A DNA stretch of 64,000 nt from Pseudomonas viridiflava. GTDB taxonomy: Bacteria > Pseudomonadota > Gammaproteobacteria > Pseudomonadales > Pseudomonadaceae. A program made the position numbers and the translations under genes. The stretch covers positions 248,001 through 312,000 of the forward strand of contig NZ_UWFN01000310.1 of the NCBI RefSeq assembly GCF_900602065.1, read 5' to 3'. Numbering within the stretch: position 1 is the first letter of the stretch; every line of letters starts with the position of its first letter. Positions 1 through 7,520 of this stretch are shown here, one piece after another. The notes beneath the pieces were generated by a model. The model saw only the letters and a program-made list of their open reading frames with translations. It was not told where the DNA came from and made no database searches.

Positions 1-25
1 CTGCCGCTCATCCCTGATCAAAAAA

Positions 26-679
26 TCAGTGCAAAGCGCCGGCGCTCACGGCCACGTCTTCCTTCACGTCCAGCGCTGTGATCACCATTTGCCGCAAGGC
101 AGCGGTGACCTGTTCAGCGCTCATGCTCGGCGTTCCGGGAAAACGCGCAGCTTGTTGCGGCAGATAAGGGATGTGCACGAAACCGGCACGGACCATTGAC
201 GAATAGTCGCGCAACAGATGCATCAGCCCATAAAACACGTGGTTGCAGACAAACGTCCCTGCGGTCTGCGAGACGCTGGCCGGTAGGCCGTTCTCACGCA
301 ACGCCAGTAACATGGCTTTGAGCGGCAGGGTGGAGAAGTACGCGGCCGGCCCGTGCTCGATCACTGCGGTATCGATCGGTTGCTGACCGGCGTTGTCCGG
401 GATTCTTGCGTCATCCAGATTAATTGCCACGCGTTCGAGCGAGATATCCAGGCGACCACCCGCCTGGCCTACGGCAATCACCAGTGTTGGGCGTAGCGCC
501 TGCAGCGTCTGCTCCAGAGCCTTCAATGACAGGTTGAAAACGCAGGGCAGTTGCCGACTGGCAATGTGATAACCAGGTACAACTTCGATGCCATCCAGAG
601 CTTTGACCGCTTCCCAGGCCGGGTTGATCGTCTCACCGTCGAAGGGTTCAAAGCCGGTCAACAGAACAGTTTTGCTCAC
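26..679 (-). CDS. pcp: pyroglutamyl-peptidase I
   Basis: Cytosolic cysteine peptidase of family C15 that removes N-terminal pyroglutamate from peptides. The N-terminal TGFEPF signature is present. The catalytic triad of the family is visible as Glu in SLERVA, Cys in GTFVCNH and His in GFVHIPY (E84, C147 and H171 counted from the upstream ATG at 685). I place the start at the GTG at 679 because AAGGA lies 6 bases before it, whereas the same Shine-Dalgarno directly abuts the ATG at 685. The product is about 217 aa, the usual family length. It is a single gene divergent from the cyclic-di-GMP protein; DUF979/DUF969 partners often seen next to pcp would lie outside the window. Confidence 0.93.
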   Translation of the reverse strand: MSKTVLLTGFEPFDGETINPAWEAVKALDGIEVVPGYHIASRQLPCVFNLSLKALEQTLQALRPTLVIAVGQAGGRLDISLERVAINLDDARIPDNAGQQPIDTAVIEHGPAAYFSTLPLKAMLLALRENGLPASVSQTAGTFVCNHVFYGLMHLLRDYSSMVRAGFVHIPYLPQQAARFPGTPSMSAEQVTAALRQMVITALDVKEDVAVSAGALH

Positions 680-1111
680 GTGCATTCCTTTATCGGGCGG
701 GTCGGGAAAGGTGTGACTCTATCACCAGAATGTCCGGCGTAGCACGGGCGCGTGGGTGGGCTGATGAGGGCTGGGCTTCATGGCTATCGTTTTCAAACAT
801 CAGGCTTGATGGGCAATCGCCTCCTGTTTTTGTTGATCCTGTTCGAAAATAATTAATTGGCAATGCCTCCCATTTCCCATTGCTCTAACCAGGTTTCGTA
901 AGCCTGGTCCGCATTTGGCGCATCCAGGTGACTTCTCACAGGTGCGAGCAAGCGTAGGTAAACACTCCTGTGCACAGCTGTGGCTTGAGATGGGTCGGAA
1001 ATAAAACTGCAAAAAAGTGGCATCATGCCGATATCAAAACATGTGACCAGCTCTGATGTGCCCCTCTGGAATGGGCTTCCTGGCCTGGGATTCGCCTGAG
1101 GTTCGTTCGTT
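680..1111. other. intergenic region between pcp and the GGDEF/EAL gene
   Basis: About 430 bases separating two divergent genes, so it must hold both promoters. I do not see a convincing sigma-70 hexamer pair, a strong inverted repeat or a REP element. A 70-codon open frame on the minus strand (800-1012) has no ribosome binding site and no recognisable product, so I do not call it. Confidence 0.5.
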
Positions 1112-3649
1112 ATGCCGTTGATTGAAAGCTCCGACCTGATGTATCGCCAACTGATCCAGAGCGTGGTTGATTACGCGATTTACATGCTGACTCCAGAGGG
1201 GATCGTGGCCAACTGGAATCCCGGTGCGGAGCGGGCCAAGGGCTATAAGGCACATGAGATCGTCGGCCGTCATTTTTCAGCGTTTTACAGCCAGGCAGAT
1301 TGTGACGCCGGCTTGCCTGAAAAAGGCTTGATGACCGCCAGAACGACGGGGCAGTTCGAGACTCAAGGCTGGCGGCTACGCAAGGATGGAACATCACTTT
1401 GGGCGCATGTTGTCATTGATGCCATACGTGACGAGTCCGGGGATCTGATTGGCTTTGCCAAAATCACTCGCGATTGCACCGAGCAACAGGCTGCGTTGCT
1501 TGCGCAACAGGAACAAGAGCGCCGTTTTCGTCTGCTTGTGCAGGGCGTGACTGACTACGCCATTTACATGCTCGACCCGCAAGGGCATGTGGTGAACTGG
1601 AACACCGGAGCGCAGCGCGCGAAAGGTTATCTGGCCGAAGAAATCATTGGTCAGCATTTCTCGGTTTTCTACACCCCTCAGGATCGCGTGCAAGGGCTGC
1701 CCCAGCAAGGACTGGACACAGCGCTGCGCGACGGGCGCTTTGAGGCCGAAGGCATTCGTCAGCGCAAAGACGGTTCGCTGTTCTGGACAAGCGTGGTGAT
1801 TGACGCCATCTACGACGATCAAGACGGCCAACTGATCGGTTTTGCCAAGATCACCCGGGACATCAGTGAGCGTCGCCGTCAGGCACTGGAGTTGATTCAG
1901 GCCAAAGAGCTGGCAGAACAATATAGCCATGAGATGGCGTCTCTTTCCGGTTTCCTTGATTCGGTGATTTCGAATATTCCTGCCAGCGTGATCGCCCAGG
2001 ATCTCGCGACCCGGAAAATCCTGCTGGCCAATCAGCAGGCCGAACGCCTCTTTGGCGGGCGACGGGCCAGCATGGTCGGGCTTGGGCTGAATGAGGGGTT
2101 GCAACCTGCTGTCGCTGACTACATGGAGCATCAACTGGAGCGTGGTGTGCGTCACCCGGGTGTTCAACTGGCTGAGACCCAGATCACGACGGCGGCGGGG
2201 GAGCGAACGCTGAGAAGTCGTACGCTGTTGTGCAAAAACGTCGACGGCCAGCCGGGCTACGTATTGTTTGTTGCCGAGGACGTCACCGAGGAGCTTGCTG
2301 CTCAGGCGCAGATCCATCACATGGCGCATCACGATGGACTAACCGGGCTGCCCAACCGGACCTTGTTCAACGAGCGCCTGAGCCAGGCGCTGGAGCGCGA
2401 CCATCAAGAAGGCCGGATGACCGCCGTCCTGTGTCTGGATCTGGACAACTTCAAAAACATCAACGATGCGTTGGGCCACGCGTTCGGCGACAAACTGCTG
2501 CTTGCCCTGGGTAAGCGTTTGCGCCGTGAGTTGTGCGACGAGGACACGTTGGCGCGCCTGGGCGGTGATGAGTTTGCGATTGTGTTGTCGGCTATCGACA
2601 ATCTCGATGCCGCACGCATTACCGCGCAAAGATTGATCAACACCATCACCACGCCGTTTTCAATCGAAGGCCACGGTCTTTCTGTGGGGGTCAGTATCGG
2701 TATTGCCGTCGCGCCCGATGATCACAACAGCGCGCAACAACTGCTGGGATATGCCGACATGGCGCTCTATGAGGCCAAGCGTAACGGGCGCAATCGCCTG
2801 GAGTGTTTCCGCCACGAACTCGATGAGGCTGCGCGCAGTCGTCGCATCATTGAAACCGACCTGCGCACGGCGCTGCAGCTGGGCCAGTTGCAACTGCATT
2901 ACCAGCCCATCATCGATACTCAGGATGGGCATATTTCCGGCTACGAAGCCTTGATGCGTTGGGAGCATCCGGTGAAAGGCATGATCATGCCGTTGGACTT
3001 TATTTCCATCGCCGAAGAAACGGGGTTGATTCATGAGGTCGGCAATCTCGCACTTGATCTCGCGTGTCGGGAAGCAGCGACTTGGGGCACAGCGCAAACC
3101 GTGGCGGTCAATCTGTCGCCGACGCAGTTTAAAAAGTCCGGGTTGGTCAATGCCGTCGTACACGTGCTGGCCGAGTCCGGCCTTGCGCCTGAGCGTTTAG
3201 AACTGGAGATCACCGAGTCCGTGCTGCTGGACGATACCGAGGCGAACATCCGCACGTTGCGGGAGCTGAAAGCGTTGGGGGTCGCTATTTCGCTGGATGA
3301 CTTCGGTACGGGTTATTCGTCGCTGGGTTACTTGCGCTCGTTCCCGTTCGATCGCATCAAGATCGACAAGTCATTCATCCGCGACATGGGCAAAAGCCAG
3401 GAAGCGTTGTCGATCATCAGGGCGATTACCGGCATGAGCAACAGCCTGTCGATCAAGACCACTGCCGAAGGCGTGGAAACCCGCGAACAACAACTGCAGC
3501 TTGAAGCTGAGGGTTGCTCACATTTTCAGGGCTTCCTGTTTGGCCACCCGGTGTCTGCCACCGAGCGGCTCAAGGAGGTGCGTCGTGACGATGCGGCTCA
3601 GTGCATGATTTCCACAGAGCCCGCTGGCAATGGCTCGGAATCGCCATAA
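1112..3649 (+). CDS. PAS-PAS-PAS-GGDEF-EAL cyclic-di-GMP signalling protein
   Basis: Predicted cytosolic protein of 845 aa with both diguanylate cyclase and phosphodiesterase domains. Two N-terminal PAS domains (about 10-125 and 140-255) look like a tandem duplication: both contain DYAIYML, a WN.GA.RAKGY stretch and a FS.FY end. A third, different PAS lies about 285-390. GGDEF is intact at 484-488, but the RxxD inhibitory site expected five residues upstream reads CDED, so product inhibition at that site is probably lost. The EAL domain has E612 in EALMRW and an intact DDFGTGYSS near 729. No membrane segment is seen. GAGG-like GAGG sits about 10 bases before the ATG. The 3' end overlaps the convergent sotB gene by 52 bases. 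Which activity dominates cannot be told from sequence. Confidence 0.93.
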   Translation: MPLIESSDLMYRQLIQSVVDYAIYMLTPEGIVANWNPGAERAKGYKAHEIVGRHFSAFYSQADCDAGLPEKGLMTARTTGQFETQGWRLRKDGTSLWAHVVIDAIRDESGDLIGFAKITRDCTEQQAALLAQQEQERRFRLLVQGVTDYAIYMLDPQGHVVNWNTGAQRAKGYLAEEIIGQHFSVFYTPQDRVQGLPQQGLDTALRDGRFEAEGIRQRKDGSLFWTSVVIDAIYDDQDGQLIGFAKITRDISERRRQALELIQAKELAEQYSHEMASLSGFLDSVISNIPASVIAQDLATRKILLANQQAERLFGGRRASMVGLGLNEGLQPAVADYMEHQLERGVRHPGVQLAETQITTAAGERTLRSRTLLCKNVDGQPGYVLFVAEDVTEELAAQAQIHHMAHHDGLTGLPNRTLFNERLSQALERDHQEGRMTAVLCLDLDNFKNINDALGHAFGDKLLLALGKRLRRELCDEDTLARLGGDEFAIVLSAIDNLDAARITAQRLINTITTPFSIEGHGLSVGVSIGIAVAPDDHNSAQQLLGYADMALYEAKRNGRNRLECFRHELDEAARSRRIIETDLRTALQLGQLQLHYQPIIDTQDGHISGYEALMRWEHPVKGMIMPLDFISIAEETGLIHEVGNLALDLACREAATWGTAQTVAVNLSPTQFKKSGLVNAVVHVLAESGLAPERLELEITESVLLDDTEANIRTLRELKALGVAISLDDFGTGYSSLGYLRSFPFDRIKIDKSFIRDMGKSQEALSIIRAITGMSNSLSIKTTAEGVETREQQLQLEAEGCSHFQGFLFGHPVSATERLKEVRRDDAAQCMISTEPAGNGSESP

Positions 3650-4806
3650 CGTTTGCTGGTCACGCGACTGATCACTAGCGCACACAGGGCGAGGAAGCCG
3701 CCGACGAATCCGACCCAGGCCGAACCCAGATGATGCACCACGATGCTGCCCAGCAGCGCACCGGCACCGATGCCGACGTTGTAGATCGCCGAGTGCATCG
3801 CGGAGGCTACGTCGGTGGCGTCTGGTGCCAGCTGGATCACTTGCGATTGCATCAGAATCCCGAAGCACAGCATCGCAAGCCCCCACAGCGCGAAGACCAC
3901 GACCAATGTGTAAATGCTCCATGAAGCCCAGAGCATCAAGGTCAGGCAGATGCACAGCGAACCGATGGCCATGGCGGTCAAGTGGTTGGCGAATCGGGTG
4001 TACAGCGTGTTGAAGAAAATCGACCCCATCAAACCGGCCAGCCCGAACAACAAGAGCATCCAGGTGGTGGTCTGCTCGCTGAAGCCCGCGACCGATTGCA
4101 CAAAGGTTTCAATGTAGGTGTAGGCCGTGAAGTTGGCCGTAACCACCAGCGCAGTGACGCAATACAGCGAAACCAGCGCAGGTCGCTTGAACAGAATAGG
4201 CAGGCTCTTCAGGCTGCCGCTGTTTTGGCTCGGCAGCAGCGGCAGCTTCTTGGCCAGCAAAATCCAGATCAGGGCAGCGACGGCGGCGATGGTCACAAAC
4301 GTCGCGCGCCAGCCCATGCTTTCTCCCAGCACCCGGCCAATGGGAATCCCCAGAACCATTGCCAGCGAAGCGCCCATCGCCAGCAGGCTGAGTGCCCGCG
4401 CACGGTTGCCCCCGGGCGCCAGGCGAACCGCCAGCGATGCAGTTACTGACCAGAACACCGCATGCGCCAGGGCGATGCCGATCCGGCTAATGACCACCAT
4501 GGTGAAATTGGGGGCCAGACTCAGCACGATGTGGCTTACGATCAAAGTACCAATGGCCACTTTGAGTAGCAGCCGCCGCTCGACGTTACGCGTCAGCAGC
4601 ATCATCGGCAGCGACATGAGCGACACCGTCCAGGCGTAAACCGTGAGCATCGGGCCCACTTGAGCAGCCGTCATGTCGAAGCTGCTGCCAATGGCGTAAA
4701 GCAGGCCCACAGGGGCGAACTCGGTGGTAATGAAGATGAAAGCCGCAACTGCCAGTGCGCCTACACTGATCCAGCTGGCCTGTTGCGCGTCGGCAGGCGT
4801 ACTCAT
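3598..4806 (-). CDS. sotB: SotB-like sugar efflux MFS transporter
   Basis: Inner-membrane major facilitator protein of about 402 aa with twelve predicted hydrophobic segments. It resembles E. coli SotB along its whole length, with blocks such as TTEFAPVGLL, YAWTVSLMSLP, SRIGIALAHA, SGSLKSLPILF and QLAPDATDVA. SotB exports arabinose and other sugars or IPTG-like glycosides; the substrate here is inferred only. The frame is open up to 4884, but I use the ATG at 4806 because GAGGA precedes it and the protein then aligns with the family N-terminus. It is convergent with, and overlaps by 52 bases, the preceding GGDEF/EAL gene, and follows the sugar porter on the same strand. Confidence 0.9.
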   Translation of the reverse strand: MSTPADAQQASWISVGALAVAAFIFITTEFAPVGLLYAIGSSFDMTAAQVGPMLTVYAWTVSLMSLPMMLLTRNVERRLLLKVAIGTLIVSHIVLSLAPNFTMVVISRIGIALAHAVFWSVTASLAVRLAPGGNRARALSLLAMGASLAMVLGIPIGRVLGESMGWRATFVTIAAVAALIWILLAKKLPLLPSQNSGSLKSLPILFKRPALVSLYCVTALVVTANFTAYTYIETFVQSVAGFSEQTTTWMLLLFGLAGLMGSIFFNTLYTRFANHLTAMAIGSLCICLTLMLWASWSIYTLVVVFALWGLAMLCFGILMQSQVIQLAPDATDVASAMHSAIYNVGIGAGALLGSIVVHHLGSAWVGFVGGFLALCALVISRVTSKRYGDSEPLPAGSVEIMH

Positions 4807-4928
4807 GAATCCTCGCAAATAGTCTTGGCGAATGCCCTTCCAAGCCGGGCAGTCGCCGTGTGTGTCTGAGCCAGTCGGCGTCATAAAGCCTGCAAGCTCC
4901 TGCGATTAGAGCAGCAGGCCAGTAGCGT

Positions 4929-6353
4929 TCACAGCTCTTTTTTCATGTGTTTTTCAATCTCTTCCAGCGACTTGCCCTTGGTTTCCGGCAGGCAGAAGAA
5001 CACGAACAGCAAAGAGCCGACGTTGATCACCGCAAAGACGAAGAACGTCGGGTTGCCCAGCGTGTCCAGCGCCATCGGGAACAGAAAGGCCACTGTCGCA
5101 TTGAACAACCACTGCATGGACACCGCTGTACCGGTCAACAAACCGCGGATTTGCGCCGGGAACAGTTCAGACATGAGCAACCAGTAAACCGGTGCAATAC
5201 ACATCTGCATGAACAGCAGAAACAGCAGAATGCAGGCGAGGGCCGCGTAGCTCTGGGTCAGGTTTTGCGGCATGAACTGCAGCACGCAACCCAGTGCTAT
5301 CTGGGCGAGAACTACCGTGACCAGCCCTGTCATCAGCAAATGGCGGCGGCCATACCGGCCAATCGCCCAAATGCCCAGCAGAGTCGCGATCACGGATACC
5401 ACACCGTTACCGATGGTGGCCGTCAATGCCGCGTTGGTGCCCATACCGGTGGTTTTGAGAATGATCGGGGTGTAATACATGAAGGCATTCACCCCGGTGA
5501 ACTGAGCGGTAAAGCCCAGCCCGATACCAATCAGCAGCAGCTTGATCACCCAGCCTTGACGCAACAGCTCGGAGATAGGCGGGCGCTTGCGGGCATGTTC
5601 CTTCTGGGCTTTCATTTCCTCGACTTCGCGTTTCGCTTCCTCGGGCGTGTCACGCAGCTTTTCCAATACGTCCTGAGCATCGTCAAAACGACCTTTGGCG
5701 GCCAGCCAATGTGGCGAAGGCGGAACAAAGAAGGTTCCAATCAGTAGTAACAGACCGGGAATCATGGCGATAGCCAGCATGTAGCGCCAGATGTGCGATG
5801 AACTCAGCAAGGCTGCCATCAGGGCACTGAGCACATAGGCCAGCAACTGACCGCTGACGATCATCAGCTCATTACGGCTGACCAGGCGGCCACGCTTTTT
5901 TGGACCAGCTATTTCCGCGATGAACACCGGTACCGTGGCCGAGCCGCCACCTACCGCAATGCCCAGCAGGAAACGTGCGGCCACCATGAACGGAATCGAT
6001 GGCGCGATCGCGGTACCCAATGCACCGGCAATGAACAGCAGTGATAGCACCCGCAGGGTGACGCGTCGTCCATAACGGTCTGACAGGTAACCACTGCCCA
6101 ACGAACCGAAGGCGGCGCCGACAATCAGCGAGGACGTGATCAGCCCCTCGGTGAAGGCATTGAGGCCGAGCCCGCCCTGATCCAGAGGCAGCGTCATGAA
6201 CGGCAACGCACCGGCAATAATGCCCGTGTCATAGCCGAAGGCGAGGGCGCCCATGGTGGCGACAAGCACAGAGATGAATATCATTCTGCGCGGTGAAATA
6301 CGTTGCCCGTCGTTATCGTTGCGCGCGGAGGCGCTCGTAGTGTTTGAGGACAT
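4929..6353 (-). CDS. sugar porter family MFS transporter (proton symporter)
   Basis: Inner-membrane sugar:proton symporter of about 474 aa in the GalP/XylE/AraE family. Family hallmarks are visible: FGYDTGIIAGALPF in the first membrane segment, DRYGRR in the loop between segments 2 and 3, FTGVNAFMYYTPIIL in segment 7, GRYGRR in the second half, and the C-terminal PETKGKSLEEIE. The central loop is charged (EEAKREVEEMKAQKEHARKR). The start is the ATG at 6353, giving MSSNTTS, with AGGA about 10 bases upstream; a longer frame to 6437 has no such support. It is followed on the same strand by sotB, so an importer and an exporter of sugars sit side by side. The transported sugar cannot be assigned. 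Confidence 0.9.
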   Translation of the reverse strand: MSSNTTSASARNDNDGQRISPRRMIFISVLVATMGALAFGYDTGIIAGALPFMTLPLDQGGLGLNAFTEGLITSSLIVGAAFGSLGSGYLSDRYGRRVTLRVLSLLFIAGALGTAIAPSIPFMVAARFLLGIAVGGGSATVPVFIAEIAGPKKRGRLVSRNELMIVSGQLLAYVLSALMAALLSSSHIWRYMLAIAMIPGLLLLIGTFFVPPSPHWLAAKGRFDDAQDVLEKLRDTPEEAKREVEEMKAQKEHARKRPPISELLRQGWVIKLLLIGIGLGFTAQFTGVNAFMYYTPIILKTTGMGTNAALTATIGNGVVSVIATLLGIWAIGRYGRRHLLMTGLVTVVLAQIALGCVLQFMPQNLTQSYAALACILLFLLFMQMCIAPVYWLLMSELFPAQIRGLLTGTAVSMQWLFNATVAFLFPMALDTLGNPTFFVFAVINVGSLLFVFFCLPETKGKSLEEIEKHMKKEL

Positions 6354-6714
6354 GAACTGCAAATCCTTGATTGAACAGTGAGGCGGCCGGGAAGGTGAAC
6401 GGAGATATTCCGACAATGCTGTCGGTGCACGAGGCAAAGCCTTGCCAGACCACTGGCTTGAAGGCTTAGGGGATAGCCGGCCGGGCTAGTTCCGTAAAAA
6501 CTGGAAACATATTCAATGAAGGGTTAATCGTTTCAGCGAGTGGCATTGCGAGGCATGCGGAGGAGCTGATGTATGGCGCACTTCGGGGAGGACTTCAGCC
6601 GCGAAGGCGATATGTTTGCCTGTCTCATTTTCAGTGGTGTGCCGGCCTATTCCCGACTAAAGCCGGTCCCACGGCATCGCTTGGATTCTGTGGGCCCCAC
6701 GCTACCTCTGGATC
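6354..6714. repeat. intergenic region with a half REP-like element
   Basis: About 360 bases between the sugar porter start and the acetyltransferase stop. Positions 6650-6672 carry a single copy of the CCGACTAAAGCCGGTCCCAC type element that occurs as an inverted pair at 21403-21494. A looser partner (ACTTCAGCCGCGAAGG) lies near 6593, so this may be a decayed pair. The promoter of the sugar porter must lie at the left end, but I cannot define it. Confidence 0.55.
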
Positions 6715-7227
6715 TCACCCTCGAATACGCGCCATCGTCAGCGCATCGGTGAACTGCCCGTCACGAATCGCGTAATCACGGAGTAATCCCTCTGTTTCGA
6801 ACCCGAGCTTTTCATAGAGGATTACCGCTGCCTGATTGTTCGCATAGACCGTCAACTCGACCCGGCGCAGTTTCATCCAGTTGTCGGCGATATCCAGCAG
6901 TGCGGTTAAAAGTTGTTTACCGATACCCTGGCCTTGCCAATCCTGGGCGACGGCCATGCCAATGGCACCGCAATGGCTGCGGCGGATACGGGAAAACTGC
7001 TCAAGAGAGCCTTGGCCGACGACGGCCCCTTCATGCAGCGCTACCAGGCTGACCAGTCGTTCATTACTACTGTCCAGCCGCTTGCGCCAGATATCAGCGG
7101 ACTGAAAAGGCATCTGCAGGACTTGCCGGGCGACTGCGGGGACGTTGTACAGCGCTGCAACGCCCTCGGCGTGCGCTTCAGTAAAGCGTTCGAGGACGAT
7201 GGCAGAAGACGGGGCGCGCATTGGCAT
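6715..7227 (-). CDS. GNAT N-acetyltransferase, YhhY/AaaT-like
   Basis: Cytosolic acetyl-CoA-dependent acetyltransferase of 170 aa. The acetyl-CoA pyrophosphate loop is visible as QGQGIGKQLL, and conserved blocks shared with E. coli YhhY (AaaT, an L-amino-acid N-acetyltransferase) include LQ.PFQS..IW..RL, RRSHCGAIG, RRVELTVYANN and the C-terminal GFETEGLLRDYAIRDGQFTDALTMAR. YhhY acetylates phenylalanine and methionine among others; the substrate here is inferred from similarity. It is a single gene, divergent from the hybrid kinase downstream in coordinates. No regulatory site was recognised. Confidence 0.87.
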   Translation of the reverse strand: MPMRAPSSAIVLERFTEAHAEGVAALYNVPAVARQVLQMPFQSADIWRKRLDSSNERLVSLVALHEGAVVGQGSLEQFSRIRRSHCGAIGMAVAQDWQGQGIGKQLLTALLDIADNWMKLRRVELTVYANNQAAVILYEKLGFETEGLLRDYAIRDGQFTDALTMARIRG

Positions 7228-7520
7228 TCATTCCTTAAGTGCGGGTGCGGCCCGTCAGTATACGGCAGCCTTGTGTCACAGGGCTTGCACTGGGAGCTGG
7301 CGCGAATCGCTCCGTGTCCTTGACTTCGCGCTGTCGCGCAGCAATCCCCAGCCCCGGCGAACCCTGTGGCGCTGTGGAGGTCCATTCGAGTGCGACATGT
7401 CAACGCATGGGTAATCGCTGTGCGGTGGTTGCCACTTGTTCGCCATCCCTCCAAACTCAGCGCATTCCTCCGCTGATGCGGCCGATCATCTTCGTCCAGT
7501 GACGCCCCAGCAATTAGTAA

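Noticed and set aside
800..1012. 70-codon frame in the pcp upstream gap
   Set aside because: No Shine-Dalgarno, no recognisable product and cysteine/histidine-rich random composition.
4807..4884. 26-residue N-terminal extension of SotB
   Set aside because: The ATG at 4806 has a good ribosome site and fits the family start; the extension does not look like family sequence.
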